DNA of 64,000 nt from an uncultured bacterium (GTDB lineage: Bacteria > Oederibacteriota > PGYV01 > Palsa-1178), in the NCBI GenBank assembly GCA_937889595.1, contig CALAOR010000020.1, positions 32,487 through 96,486 of the forward strand, written 5' to 3'. The notes beneath the pieces were generated by a model, which saw nothing but the letters and a program-made list of their open reading frames with translations, made no database searches and was not told where the DNA came from. The stretch's first letter is position 1; the number at the start of each line of letters is the position of its first letter. The position numbers and the translations under genes are program-made. Positions 41,804 through 49,747 of this stretch are shown here, in pieces.

Positions 41804-42013
41804 GAGACTGTCGGAAAACCCTATAAAACCATGAAATTCTTTATCGTGTCCGGGACGGATGAAATTTTTCTATGGCCTGTGCGCCACTAAAACCCTTATA
41901 ATACAAGCGCACAATCCATAGAAAAATTTCATCCGTCCCGGACACGACCTATCATTAAGGCCATGTACCATTCGCAGTCGCCCAGATACATGGCATGCTT
42001 TTCCGAAAGTCTC
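41804..42013. repeat. Nested hairpin element with terminal inverted repeats, copy B
   Basis: Starts GAGACTGTCGGAAAACC and ends with the imperfect complement CTTTTCCGAAAGTCTC. The scaffold (ATGAAATTCTTTATCGTGTC, TTTCTATGGCCTGTGCGC, the loop with CTTATAAT, CCATAGAAA, GACACGACCTATCAT) matches copy A almost base for base. The variable stem between the fixed blocks is CGGGACGGATGAAATTT against its perfect complement, unlike copy A. An extra hairpin (CCATGTA/TACATGG) lies on the right. Its last base completes the TAG stop of the methyltransferase gene. Confidence 0.85.
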
Positions 42014-42723
42014 TACTTAACGCAGTAAAACCCAGCCTGCATATAGGAATACCAGTACATTTCCACCGTTTTAAACCCGCAATCCCTGTAAATTTTCAAA
42101 TGCTCTTCTATGGTTAATGGAAAATATTCCACTCCAAAACGCCCGATATGCTTTGCGGCTTCCTTTTCATCCCTGCCTTTATGCATCTGGAATCTTTTCC
42201 AGTTTTCCTTGCCGATCTTAATCCCCTCATCGGTTAAAGGCCTGATATTTTCCGTCGTAAGGAACAACCCGCCTTTATTCAGCATATTATAACAAACCCT
42301 TACCGCGTCTTCCCTTTCCGGAGGTTTTGAATAATGAAGCGACTGTATAGCGGTAATAACATCGCATTTATCGTTAATACGCAAATCCTGCGCCTTAACC
42401 GGCGGTAGGAACCTGAAGCGGCCTATCAACCCGTCAAGATTTTTTTTGGCCCGGTCCATCATTTCCGCCGAAGGGTCGGCAAGTATGAAGCTCGCGCCCG
42501 GAAAACCGATAAAAGCTTTTTTTATGAATGTCCCGGTCCCGCTTCCGGCGTCAAGCCAGTTCCCGATCTCTATACCCGATGCTTTTATTATGTTTATGGT
42601 TTCATCGTGCAGGTTGTCGTAATAGGGCATGGTCTGAAGCACCTTGGAATCATAATCCGCCGCATTGTGCGCGGTTCTATTGTCTTTCTTTGGATCATTC
42701 ACATCACCTGTTTTTTTTGCCAT
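42013..42723 (-). CDS. Class I SAM-dependent methyltransferase
   Basis: A 236-residue methyltransferase. NWLDAGSGTGTFIKKAF is the SAM loop, ADPSAEMMDRAKKNL follows, and NKGGLFLTTENIRPL fits the later strand. The substrate is unknown. The ATG at 42723 follows GGAGG; the longer frame to 42774 overlaps the upstream zinc-ribbon gene. It shares a message with that gene (14-base gap). The C-terminal residues end in MQAGFYCVK directly before the stop formed with the hairpin element. Confidence 0.85.
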   Translation of the reverse strand: MAKKTGDVNDPKKDNRTAHNAADYDSKVLQTMPYYDNLHDETINIIKASGIEIGNWLDAGSGTGTFIKKAFIGFPGASFILADPSAEMMDRAKKNLDGLIGRFRFLPPVKAQDLRINDKCDVITAIQSLHYSKPPEREDAVRVCYNMLNKGGLFLTTENIRPLTDEGIKIGKENWKRFQMHKGRDEKEAAKHIGRFGVEYFPLTIEEHLKIYRDCGFKTVEMYWYSYMQAGFYCVK

Positions 42724-42736
42724 ATTTGTTCCTCCT

Positions 42737-43252
42737 TTATCTGCGCCTTCTGCTGTCTTTATCCCTGGACTCATTCATGATCGCCATTTTATACGACCCG
42801 AGCATGTCATTTATGTGTTTTTCCTTGCCGCTATCAAGGAATAAAGCCCTGCATTCAGTGCACAGGTCGGTTTGCATGGGGCCGAGCTTTTTCGCCGCCA
42901 TTTTCTTGCCGCAAAAAGGGCAGATCAAAAACGGGGGTTTTTCCCTTTTTTCAAAAAAAGGCGGGGTTCTGTGGTCCCTTTCCATATCGCCCATGGTTAT
43001 TGTCTTCACATCGCCCGCCTGCATTTTCATGAGTACCTCGCGCTTGTAAGCGGTGCCTTCACACTCGGCGCAGTGAAGTATGTCATAACTCCCCATTTTT
43101 CCCGGATATATGGGGATCTTGCATATGGGGCAGTTTGTAAGCTTTATCCCGACTGAAGCCGTCTCAGGCTGCGCAAGCAGGACTTTTTTGCAGTTCGGGC
43201 AGAATTTTTCGTCCCCTTTCAGAGGATCCTTGCATCTCGGGCATTCAGGCAT
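42737..43252 (-). CDS. Zinc-ribbon protein with TFIIB-type metal sites
   Basis: A 171-residue protein with four CxxC-type pairs: CPRCKDPL, CPNCKK, CPICKIPIYPG with CAECEG, and CPFCGKKM with CTECRALFLD. The last two pairs match the zf-TFIIB ribbon pattern (C-P-x-C ... C-x-x-C-x-x-x-x-x-D). The C-terminus is basic (DKDSRRRR). It may bind nucleic acid or act as a metal-binding adaptor. The function is unknown. Followed at 14 bases by the methyltransferase gene. Confidence 0.8.
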   Translation of the reverse strand: MPECPRCKDPLKGDEKFCPNCKKVLLAQPETASVGIKLTNCPICKIPIYPGKMGSYDILHCAECEGTAYKREVLMKMQAGDVKTITMGDMERDHRTPPFFEKREKPPFLICPFCGKKMAAKKLGPMQTDLCTECRALFLDSGKEKHINDMLGSYKMAIMNESRDKDSRRRR

Positions 43253-43271
43253 GTTAATTATCCTTTATGAT

Positions 43272-44306
43272 TTATTTGAGCAATTCAGCCAGGTGTTCCA
43301 TTACTATTACGGGCTTTATTCCCTTTAAACATTCCAAATCCTTCGGGCACTCGGGCTTGTAGCAGGGTCTGCAGTCAAGACCGGTTTTAAGCACTATATT
43401 ATTTTTATCCTCAAATGCCCAGCCTGTATCGCTGGTCGGCCCGAATAAGCCTATTGTTTTTATATCCAGCGCGTTTGCCATGTGGCGCACCGCCCCGTCA
43501 TTTGCTATGAGAACGTCACCGCATGAAAGCAAAGCTGCAAGCGGCCGCAAATCAACCGGATCCCAGACATGCACGTTCGGAAGGGCCCTTAAGGAATCAA
43601 GCAATTGCGCTGGATCATCGGGGCCCGTCATAATTATAATCTTATGGCTCCTGAACCTTTCATTGATGAGCCCCACAAGTTCGATCCAGTACCCGGCGGG
43701 CCAGCTTTTTGTTTTCCAGGTGCTCGAAATGCATAACATGATCTTCCTGCCGCGTATGTTTAAGCCGTGTTTTTCCATATACTTTAAGGCTTCGCATTTC
43801 TCCTCATATGAAATCATCAGTATGAGTTTAAGGTCCGCATTTTCAAACGGCTTTAATTCCCTGATCAGCGCGAGATGGCGCAGGGCGGCATATTGACCCT
43901 TGTCCTCGTAGTCCACCCGGGTGGAGTATAATTTGTTCAGGTAAAGCCTTTTCTTCGACGTTATTTTATGGCCTATCTTTTTATCGGCATGTATGAAAAA
44001 TGAAACATAGGCGGAAAAATAGCTGGACTCAAAATCAATAAAATAATCATATTCGGTATCGCCAAACTCCCGGATCAAAAAGGGCATTGCAAAGAGTATC
44101 CCGAATTCCCTCGGCAGGAAATGTTTCGCGAGTTTTAAAACAATAATTTTATCGATGTCCTTGTTATTTTTAAGCACTTCGGACGCGGCTTCCCCGGCCA
44201 TGTAGTGGATCTCAGCGTCCGGAAAAATCTCCCGTGCTTTCCGGACAGCCGGCGTGGTCAGCAGCGTGTCGCCTATGGCGCCAAGCCTGAAAAAAAGTAT
44301 TTTCAC
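43272..44306 (-). CDS. Glycosyltransferase family 9 (heptosyltransferase type)
   Basis: A 344-residue GT-B enzyme of family 9. The N-terminus FRLGAIGDTLLTTPAVRKA is diagnostic. The C-terminal donor site shows MTGPDDPAQLLDSL, LIANDGAVRHMANALDIKTI and GLFGPTSDTGWAF. Family members add heptose to the lipopolysaccharide core. A late CRPCYKPECPKDLECLK segment carries the Cys pattern of many GT9 proteins. It supports an LPS-bearing outer membrane but is far from lptD here. Confidence 0.9.
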   Translation of the reverse strand: MKILFFRLGAIGDTLLTTPAVRKAREIFPDAEIHYMAGEAASEVLKNNKDIDKIIVLKLAKHFLPREFGILFAMPFLIREFGDTEYDYFIDFESSYFSAYVSFFIHADKKIGHKITSKKRLYLNKLYSTRVDYEDKGQYAALRHLALIRELKPFENADLKLILMISYEEKCEALKYMEKHGLNIRGRKIMLCISSTWKTKSWPAGYWIELVGLINERFRSHKIIIMTGPDDPAQLLDSLRALPNVHVWDPVDLRPLAALLSCGDVLIANDGAVRHMANALDIKTIGLFGPTSDTGWAFEDKNNIVLKTGLDCRPCYKPECPKDLECLKGIKPVIVMEHLAELLK

Positions 44307-44418
44307 ATATTTCTCCGTTTTAATCAGTCTGTTTTATTGTCTCACTATTTTATACTTAGTAAAAACGTTTTTCAAGAAGAATAAATCCCGGCATCCGGCT
44401 TATTTTGCCGCCTATTTA

Positions 44419-44533
44419 GAGACTTCCCGAAAAGCCCGCAAAGGGCGGGCAGCATGATATGCTGCCCCTACTTGTAGGGGCCGAATATTATTCGGCCCAC
44501 AACGATGGTTTTTAGGTATTTTCGGACAGTATC
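44419..44533. repeat. GATACTGTC-bounded element with two palindromes
   Basis: Bounded by GAGACTTCCCGAAAA on the left and the complement TTTTCGGACAGTATC on the right. Inside are GCCCGC/GCGGGC, the AGCATGATATGCT stem ending CCCTAC, and a second stem GTAGGGGCCGAATA/TATTCGGCCC. It shares its left half with 10929-10981. The right end supplies the last two bases (GA) of the TGA stop of the radical SAM gene. Confidence 0.8.
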
Positions 44534-45386
44534 ATTTAAACCTTGTCCTGTATCCGCATTTTTTGCACAGCGGTTCCACCGCTTTCTTCCCTGAAAACCC
44601 GTCATATATGGCGCGCGCGCGCGGGCTGTTGATTATATTTTCAAGGGAATCTGTTCTTATGTTCCCGAGGTTCAAATCTCCGTCCTTATCAAGGCAGCAC
44701 GGCACCACTGTGCCGTCAACGAGTATGCCGATTTGTTCCCTTAAACCATAGCAGAACCCGTCTTCGCCCGCGTCTTCCCTGCTTAAATCCGGCCATTCAA
44801 AAACCCTGGACTGGTTTATAAAAATATTTTTGGCGATTTGAATTCCCCTTACATGGGTGGGTTTGTCGCCTATAACAGCATCGGGGGCGTATTTGGCACT
44901 TATTTTATCAATGACAGCCATGTTTTCCTCATTGCTTTTGGCATCACTCAGGTTCCACAACCTGAGACAAATCAATGTTTTGTCTTTGGAAGCATCAACA
45001 AAATCAAAAATCCCGTCTAAATATGCCCCGGAGTATTTATTACCCGGATCATTATTGCTGTGAAGGGATATGTTTACCTGCCTTAAGGCCGGCTTGCCTA
45101 TTATATGATGTGATTTTCCGATCAGGGTCCCGTTGGTGGTAAGATTGACTTTATATCCGTATTCCCCGCACATATCAAGGAAGTCCCCAAGCTGCGGGTG
45201 CATTAAAGGTTCGCCCATAACATGAAAATATACGAATTCGGACACGCCTTTTATGTTCTCAAGTATGTGCCTGAATAAACCGGCGTTCATAAATTCATGC
45301 CCGCGTTTTGTTTTAGGGCAAAAACCGCAGGACAGGTTGCAATTGTTGGTTATTTCTATGTAAACCCGCTTAAACTTCTTCATCAA
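44532..45386 (-). CDS. Radical SAM/SPASM-type protein
   Basis: A 284-residue protein. The N-terminal ITNNCNLSCGFCPKTKRG holds the CxxxCxxC that binds the radical-SAM 4Fe-4S cluster. The C-terminal SPASM-like part has DGTVVPCCLDKDGDLNLGNI and PLCKKCGYRTRFK for an extra cluster. SPASM members include peptide maturases and other oxidising enzymes. No precursor peptide is evident nearby. It is ten bases downstream of the SDR gene. Its stop is formed with the adjacent repeat element. Confidence 0.85.
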   Translation of the reverse strand: MMKKFKRVYIEITNNCNLSCGFCPKTKRGHEFMNAGLFRHILENIKGVSEFVYFHVMGEPLMHPQLGDFLDMCGEYGYKVNLTTNGTLIGKSHHIIGKPALRQVNISLHSNNDPGNKYSGAYLDGIFDFVDASKDKTLICLRLWNLSDAKSNEENMAVIDKISAKYAPDAVIGDKPTHVRGIQIAKNIFINQSRVFEWPDLSREDAGEDGFCYGLREQIGILVDGTVVPCCLDKDGDLNLGNIRTDSLENIINSPRARAIYDGFSGKKAVEPLCKKCGYRTRFK

Positions 45387-45395
45387 ATATCTATT

Positions 45396-46253
45396 TTATA
45401 TCTTTACCAGTTTTGCACTTACATCCCACAACTTTTTTGCGACAGCTTCATCAAGCGCTTCAGCCGACGGTTTGGTTATTTTGCGCGCCGACAAATACTT
45501 CCCTGTCACGCCTTCCATTTCCGGTGATGATGCGGCATATATGGAAGTCCTGGCGCCCTGCGCCGGGGTCTCCATAAGGAACCCGAAAACATTATAGAAA
45601 AAGCTTGAAATAGCGCTTCCTGACTGCGCGAATTTGGTATGCACAACCCCCGGATGCAGGCTGTTTGATGTGACATTCGTGCCTTTAAGCCGCCTTGACA
45701 GTTCGGACGCAAAAAGGATATTTGCCAGTTTTGCCTGGGCATAAGCCGTCATTTCGCCATATTTCTTTTCCCCCATCAGGTCATCAAAATTTATGTGGCC
45801 CATCAAATGCGCCGTAGAGGCCACGGTCACAACCCTGGAATGGCCGCTTTTTTTAAGCACAGGCAGCAACAGGTTTGTCAGGAGAAAAGGCGCAAGATGA
45901 TCCAAAGCAAAGGTCCATTCAAATCCGTCAGATGTAACGGCGCGCTTTCCAAATACGCCGCCGGCGTTGTTTAAAAGCACATCAATTCTCCTGTATTTTC
46001 TCTTTATAACGGACGCAAGCTTTCTTACGTTTTTCAGCGAAGACAGGTCGGCTAAAAGCAGGTCTATGGACTTATTTCCGCTGTTAATTTTGACATATTC
46101 CACAGCGTCAAGGCCTCTTTTCTTATCCCTGGAGATCATTACAATCCTGGCCCCAAGTTTCGCCAGCCCCAATGCAGCTTCAAGCCCTATCCCCGAACTC
46201 GCGCCTGTAATTATAATGGTCTTGCCTTTCATTGAGTTTTGAACATCAGCCAT
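45396..46253 (-). CDS. Short-chain dehydrogenase/reductase
   Basis: A 285-residue SDR of the retinol-dehydrogenase-like group. TGASSGIGLEAALGLAKLGA is the cofactor loop, LLNNAGGVFG a structural motif, and Ser of VASTAHLMG plus YAQAK form the catalytic Ser-Tyr-Lys set. The Arg/Lys after the second strand (SRDKKRG) suggests NADP. The substrate is unknown. It forms a likely operon with the TVP38-type gene upstream and the radical SAM gene downstream. Confidence 0.88.
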   Translation of the reverse strand: MADVQNSMKGKTIIITGASSGIGLEAALGLAKLGARIVMISRDKKRGLDAVEYVKINSGNKSIDLLLADLSSLKNVRKLASVIKRKYRRIDVLLNNAGGVFGKRAVTSDGFEWTFALDHLAPFLLTNLLLPVLKKSGHSRVVTVASTAHLMGHINFDDLMGEKKYGEMTAYAQAKLANILFASELSRRLKGTNVTSNSLHPGVVHTKFAQSGSAISSFFYNVFGFLMETPAQGARTSIYAASSPEMEGVTGKYLSARKITKPSAEALDEAVAKKLWDVSAKLVKI

Positions 46254-46262
46254 ATATTCTCC

Positions 46263-46943
46263 TTATTTTATCCGGTTTTTAAGTTCGGGTTCTATCAGTT
46301 TCATGAATCTAAAACCGGCAAATATCAGGAGCGTCAGCATGATGACCGACGGCACCAGGAGCGACCATGGAATGGTCCTGTCTGCCTTAAAATCAAGATA
46401 TGCGTCAGTGCCTGCCGTGTATATAAAAAGCCACGGAAGCATGCAGAGCCATGACCAGAATATATACGGGAGTGATTTTATTTTTGTAAGGCCGAAGCCG
46501 TAGTTCGCGAGTTCAGCCGGAATAAACGGGATGAACCTGATAATAGCTACCATATACCAGCCGTATTTTTCCGTAAGGGCGTCAATTTTGATCCATGTGG
46601 CGTTTTTGCCCAGGATGTCTTTTATCATATCCCGCGCAAGGAACCGTGTAAGATAAAAAGTCATTATGATGCCGAGCGTGGCGCCGGCGCTGGATGCCGC
46701 AAGCCCGGCAAATGTCCCGAAAACCGCCCCCGCAAACACGGTGAGGGCGATTGCCGGTACCCCGAACGAGAACGCCACGCCAAAAATCGCTATAAAAGCA
46801 ACAATCCCGAGCGCGCCGTTCGCGTGGATCCAGCCATGCAGCTTTGTCAGCCGGTGAAACACATGGAAATAATGCACCGCCCAAACCGCAGCCGCCAGTA
46901 TTACTATAAACAATATGAATTTTATGACGTCAATTTTTTTCAT
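46263..46943 (-). CDS. TVP38/TMEM64 (DedA-like, VTT domain) membrane protein
   Basis: A 226-residue protein with about six transmembrane segments and the VTT-domain pattern: VFAGAVFGTFAGLAASSAGA, TFYLTRFLARDMI and IRFIPFIPAELANYGFGLT. VTT-domain proteins are implicated in lipid scrambling or transport. It is the upstream member of the SDR/radical SAM operon. The specific role here is unknown. Confidence 0.88.
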   Translation of the reverse strand: MKKIDVIKFILFIVILAAAVWAVHYFHVFHRLTKLHGWIHANGALGIVAFIAIFGVAFSFGVPAIALTVFAGAVFGTFAGLAASSAGATLGIIMTFYLTRFLARDMIKDILGKNATWIKIDALTEKYGWYMVAIIRFIPFIPAELANYGFGLTKIKSLPYIFWSWLCMLPWLFIYTAGTDAYLDFKADRTIPWSLLVPSVIMLTLLIFAGFRFMKLIEPELKNRIK

Positions 46944-47043
46944 CAGATATTATAGCTCATCCGCAGGATTTTTGGGCATTTATTTTCAAAACCCGGATGA
47001 AACTCCGGAATACGGCAGTATTGACTGAAATTTGAGACGACAT

Positions 47044-48774
47044 TTAATTTAAGTTTCTGATTCCGCTGTCAGGAACAACCGCATCTGTATTGTTTGGCAG
47101 GAGTATATAAAAAGTGGCGCCCTTATCCCTGCCTTCGGACTCGACCCAGATTATCCCCCCGTGCCCGTTAATTATATTTTTGGCGATATTCAGGCCCAGG
47201 CCCATTCCCTGGAAGCGCCTTACCGTATGCTCTTCGGCCTGGAAAAATTTTTCAAATACCTTTTCAATATTCTTTTTTTCAATGCCCGAGCCCGTATCGC
47301 TCACAGTTATAAGCGCGTAATCCTTTTCCCCGCCATGTTTGATAATATCATTATCCGGCAGGATGCCTTTATACGGGAATTTAACAATGATCTTAACTTT
47401 GCCGCCGCAGGGAGTGAATTTGATCGAATTATTTAAAAGATTAATAATTGCCTGTTCCATCCTCGCCCTGTCTATGTTCATGACAAGATTTTCAGGTTCA
47501 ATATCGCTTGTCAATGATATTCCCTGCTTTGACGCAATCCGGCCTATGTCCTTGACACAGGAATCCATCATTTCCTTTATATTTTGAGGCTGTTTTTCTA
47601 TGGAAAGTATCCCCGATTCTATCCTGGATATATCAGTCATTTCACCGATAATATGCTCAAGGCGGGATGAATTGCGTTCAATTATCCCCACAAAGTCTTT
47701 TTGCTGCTCGTTTAACGTGCCCGCTGTCTCTTTGAACAAAAAAGTACTGTAACCCTTTATAACCGTCAGCGGGGTGCGGAGTTCGTGGGAAACCACGGAT
47801 ATAAACTGGGATTTAAGCCGGTTCACTTCCTTTATGTCATTATAACTGGTTTCAATTTCCCGCAGGGCCTTTTCTTTTTCAAGGCGCTGTCCGTAAAGCC
47901 TGTTCAAATATTTTGAAATTATAAATACCATAACCAGTAATATGATTATCCTTATGACCGTAAAAAACGAGGTGGCAAAATAGGAATCATAAAATCCGCG
48001 CCTTGCTCCGGCGACATTAATCCATCCCAGCATAAACATGATGAATATGATCGTTGGTATGGAATAGCGCAGCATCATGCCTCCGGGATTGTCCGCGCTG
48101 ATACCGGCCATAATTCCCCTGCCTGGCCTGGCAAAAATCACGGCCAGAAAAAGCGACAATAATGCCAAAGCCGCATATAAAGACATCTTTGTGAATAACT
48201 GGATCCCGAGAAATACAGACACGCCGTAACAATATCCGATCAATGCCATGGAAGAAATAAGCCCGGCTGTAAAGGCCAGTACGCGTCCAAATATGAAAAT
48301 TTTATTATCACGCATGTCCATGAGGAGAATCGAAACAGCAAGCAGGATAAAAGTAACCGCGGTATTCGGGGCCATCCTTCCCGGGTTTACTGTTCCAGCA
48401 GTATTATTAATGTCCCTGAATAACAGCTGGTCAAATCCCAAACGCAGGCCAAAAACATCCTCAGCCACGTTTAACAGACTTATGGCCGCGACTGCGCAGA
48501 TAAAAAATATTCCAATACGGTATTTTATAGAATCACGTTTCCCGTCAAGGACCAGCATTAAGGACACCCCGGCCAATATAAAAGCAACCGCTGTATTTGC
48601 TTTCATGGTCACGTATAAAGCGTTCATAGTTTTTAAAAACGGATCATTAAATATCCATCCCAATAGAACCAAAAATCCTATAACCGCTGTAACGACAGCC
48701 ATGACCATGGAAAAAATAGTGAACATATGTTCGATCCGGCTGTTTTTTTCTGTTCCAGTCAAAACTTCACCCAT
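47044..48774 (-). CDS. Membrane histidine kinase
   Basis: A 576-residue sensor kinase. The N-terminal 290 residues hold about nine transmembrane segments arranged in related pairs (ANTAVAFILAGVSLML, PNTAVTFILLAVSILL). A coiled-coil linker leads to HisKA with SVVSHELRTPLTVIKGY (His about 330) and HATPase with NLLNNSIKFT, VSDTGSGI and GMGLGLNIAKNI. No response regulator is adjacent, so it is an orphan. The start is the ATG at 48774 because GGAGG lies eight bases upstream. Confidence 0.92.
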   Translation of the reverse strand: MGEVLTGTEKNSRIEHMFTIFSMVMAVVTAVIGFLVLLGWIFNDPFLKTMNALYVTMKANTAVAFILAGVSLMLVLDGKRDSIKYRIGIFFICAVAAISLLNVAEDVFGLRLGFDQLLFRDINNTAGTVNPGRMAPNTAVTFILLAVSILLMDMRDNKIFIFGRVLAFTAGLISSMALIGYCYGVSVFLGIQLFTKMSLYAALALLSLFLAVIFARPGRGIMAGISADNPGGMMLRYSIPTIIFIMFMLGWINVAGARRGFYDSYFATSFFTVIRIIILLVMVFIISKYLNRLYGQRLEKEKALREIETSYNDIKEVNRLKSQFISVVSHELRTPLTVIKGYSTFLFKETAGTLNEQQKDFVGIIERNSSRLEHIIGEMTDISRIESGILSIEKQPQNIKEMMDSCVKDIGRIASKQGISLTSDIEPENLVMNIDRARMEQAIINLLNNSIKFTPCGGKVKIIVKFPYKGILPDNDIIKHGGEKDYALITVSDTGSGIEKKNIEKVFEKFFQAEEHTVRRFQGMGLGLNIAKNIINGHGGIIWVESEGRDKGATFYILLPNNTDAVVPDSGIRNLN

Positions 48775-48966
48775 CGGCAATTCCTCCGTTAAACCACATA
48801 TCGCACGTATAACCTATAAGTTAAGTATAACATTTGCTGTGTATATTGTCTGTTTTTTGTTGAGAAATAGTACGCTGTATTGACTGTGCGGATATTTAGG
48901 GAAGGACAAAAAAGATGATGGGGCGTAATGGACGGCCTTCGCAACCGGGTTTTGAACCTTGCCTAT

Positions 48967-49089
48967 AAGGGTTGAGGATTAAGGGTTTAGAATTAAGGAA
49001 ATTTTCTGTAGTTTGCGAGTATTCAACCGTTCTCCTTAATCCTCAACCCTTAATTCTTAATCCTCCCAAATTTTCATCAGAAAATTTGG
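48967..49089. repeat. tRNA-Gln 3'-flanking repeat, copy 2
   Basis: Nearly identical to 21307-21433: the same arms, the same centre (GTTTGCGAGTATTCAACCG) and the same terminal palindrome CCAAATTTTC/GAAAATTTGG that contains the tRNA CCA. A few substitutions and a four-base shortening near ATTTTCTG distinguish it. Confidence 0.85.
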
Positions 49090-49160
49090 CTGCCCGGGCA
49101 GGATTCGAACCTGCATAACAGCCTCCAAAGGGCCGCGTCTTACCATTGGACGACCGGGCA
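49087..49160 (-). tRNA. tRNA-Gln (anticodon TTG)
   Basis: Minus strand. Acceptor TGCCCGG/CCGGGCA, D arm AATGGTAAGAC, anticodon stem CGGCC/GGCTG with loop CTTTGGA (anticodon TTG), T arm CAGG-TTCGAAT-CCTG, discriminator G and encoded CCA at 49087-49089. Its body differs clearly from the tRNA-Gln(CTG), so the shared flanking repeat does not stem from a recent tRNA duplication. Confidence 0.95.
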
Positions 49161-49180
49161 ACGTATATAACCGTTGAATA

Positions 49181-49213
49181 CCCACGAAGGGCGGGCCGAG
49201 TCCCGCCCCTACA
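49181..49213. repeat. GTAG..CTAC-family palindrome
   Basis: On the minus strand GTAGGGGCGGGACTCGG is followed by CCCGCCCTTCGTGGG. It lies 20 bases from the 5' end of tRNA-Gln(TTG). The inner word (GGGA..CCC) differs from the other copies. The rest of the gap 49214-49432 holds no gene. Confidence 0.65.
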
Positions 49214-49432
49214 CGGATATAAATGCAAAAGCATTATACAACAAAACAATAATAATGCAAAAGATAAAATATATAGAAACGGTTTTGTTCCGCATCATGG
49301 TTTTGGGGGTTGTTTTTTGGAACATCAAAAAAGGTTATAAACAAACGCTAATATACTATTAAAAAAAATGATTTTAGTATAATAAACGCCCTCTGTAGTT
49401 TATTAACCCAACGGCTTGCTTCAATTGCTTTT

Positions 49433-49723
49433 CTATTGCGCCCTTGTGTCCGCTGCCTGCATGGTCTCGTGGAATTTATCAAGAACTTTTACTTCGATCG
49501 ACTTCCTCATTTCGTTGTTAAGAGGATGCGCGATGTCCTTGAATGTCCCGTCGGAGAGCTTCCTGCTTGGCATTACCACGAAAAGGCCGTTCTTGCCGTC
49601 TATTACCTTCAGACCCCTCACAACAAATGATCCGTCAAAGGTAATTGACGCGTACGCTTTCAACTTCTGGTCCTCTGATTCGCTCGTGCCCCTCGGAAAA
49701 ACCTTTACTTCCGTGATCTCCAT
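49433..49723 (-). CDS. spoVG: SpoVG family protein
   Basis: A 96-residue SpoVG. It opens MEITEVKVFPRG, carries KAYASITFDGSFVVRGLKVI and GLFVVMPSRK, with the end of the fold at IAHPLNNEMRKSIEVKVL. In Firmicutes and spirochaetes SpoVG binds DNA and RNA and affects cell division and gene expression. It sits 24 bases downstream of ispE, a frequent gene order in bacteria. Confidence 0.96.
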   Translation of the reverse strand: MEITEVKVFPRGTSESEDQKLKAYASITFDGSFVVRGLKVIDGKNGLFVVMPSRKLSDGTFKDIAHPLNNEMRKSIEVKVLDKFHETMQAADTRAQ

Positions 49724-49747
49724 CTTAAAGCCTCCTGATTTTAGGTC

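Noticed and set aside
49174..49362. 62-residue plus-strand frame near tRNA-Gln(TTG)
   Set aside because: It runs through a palindromic repeat, has no ribosome site and resembles no protein.
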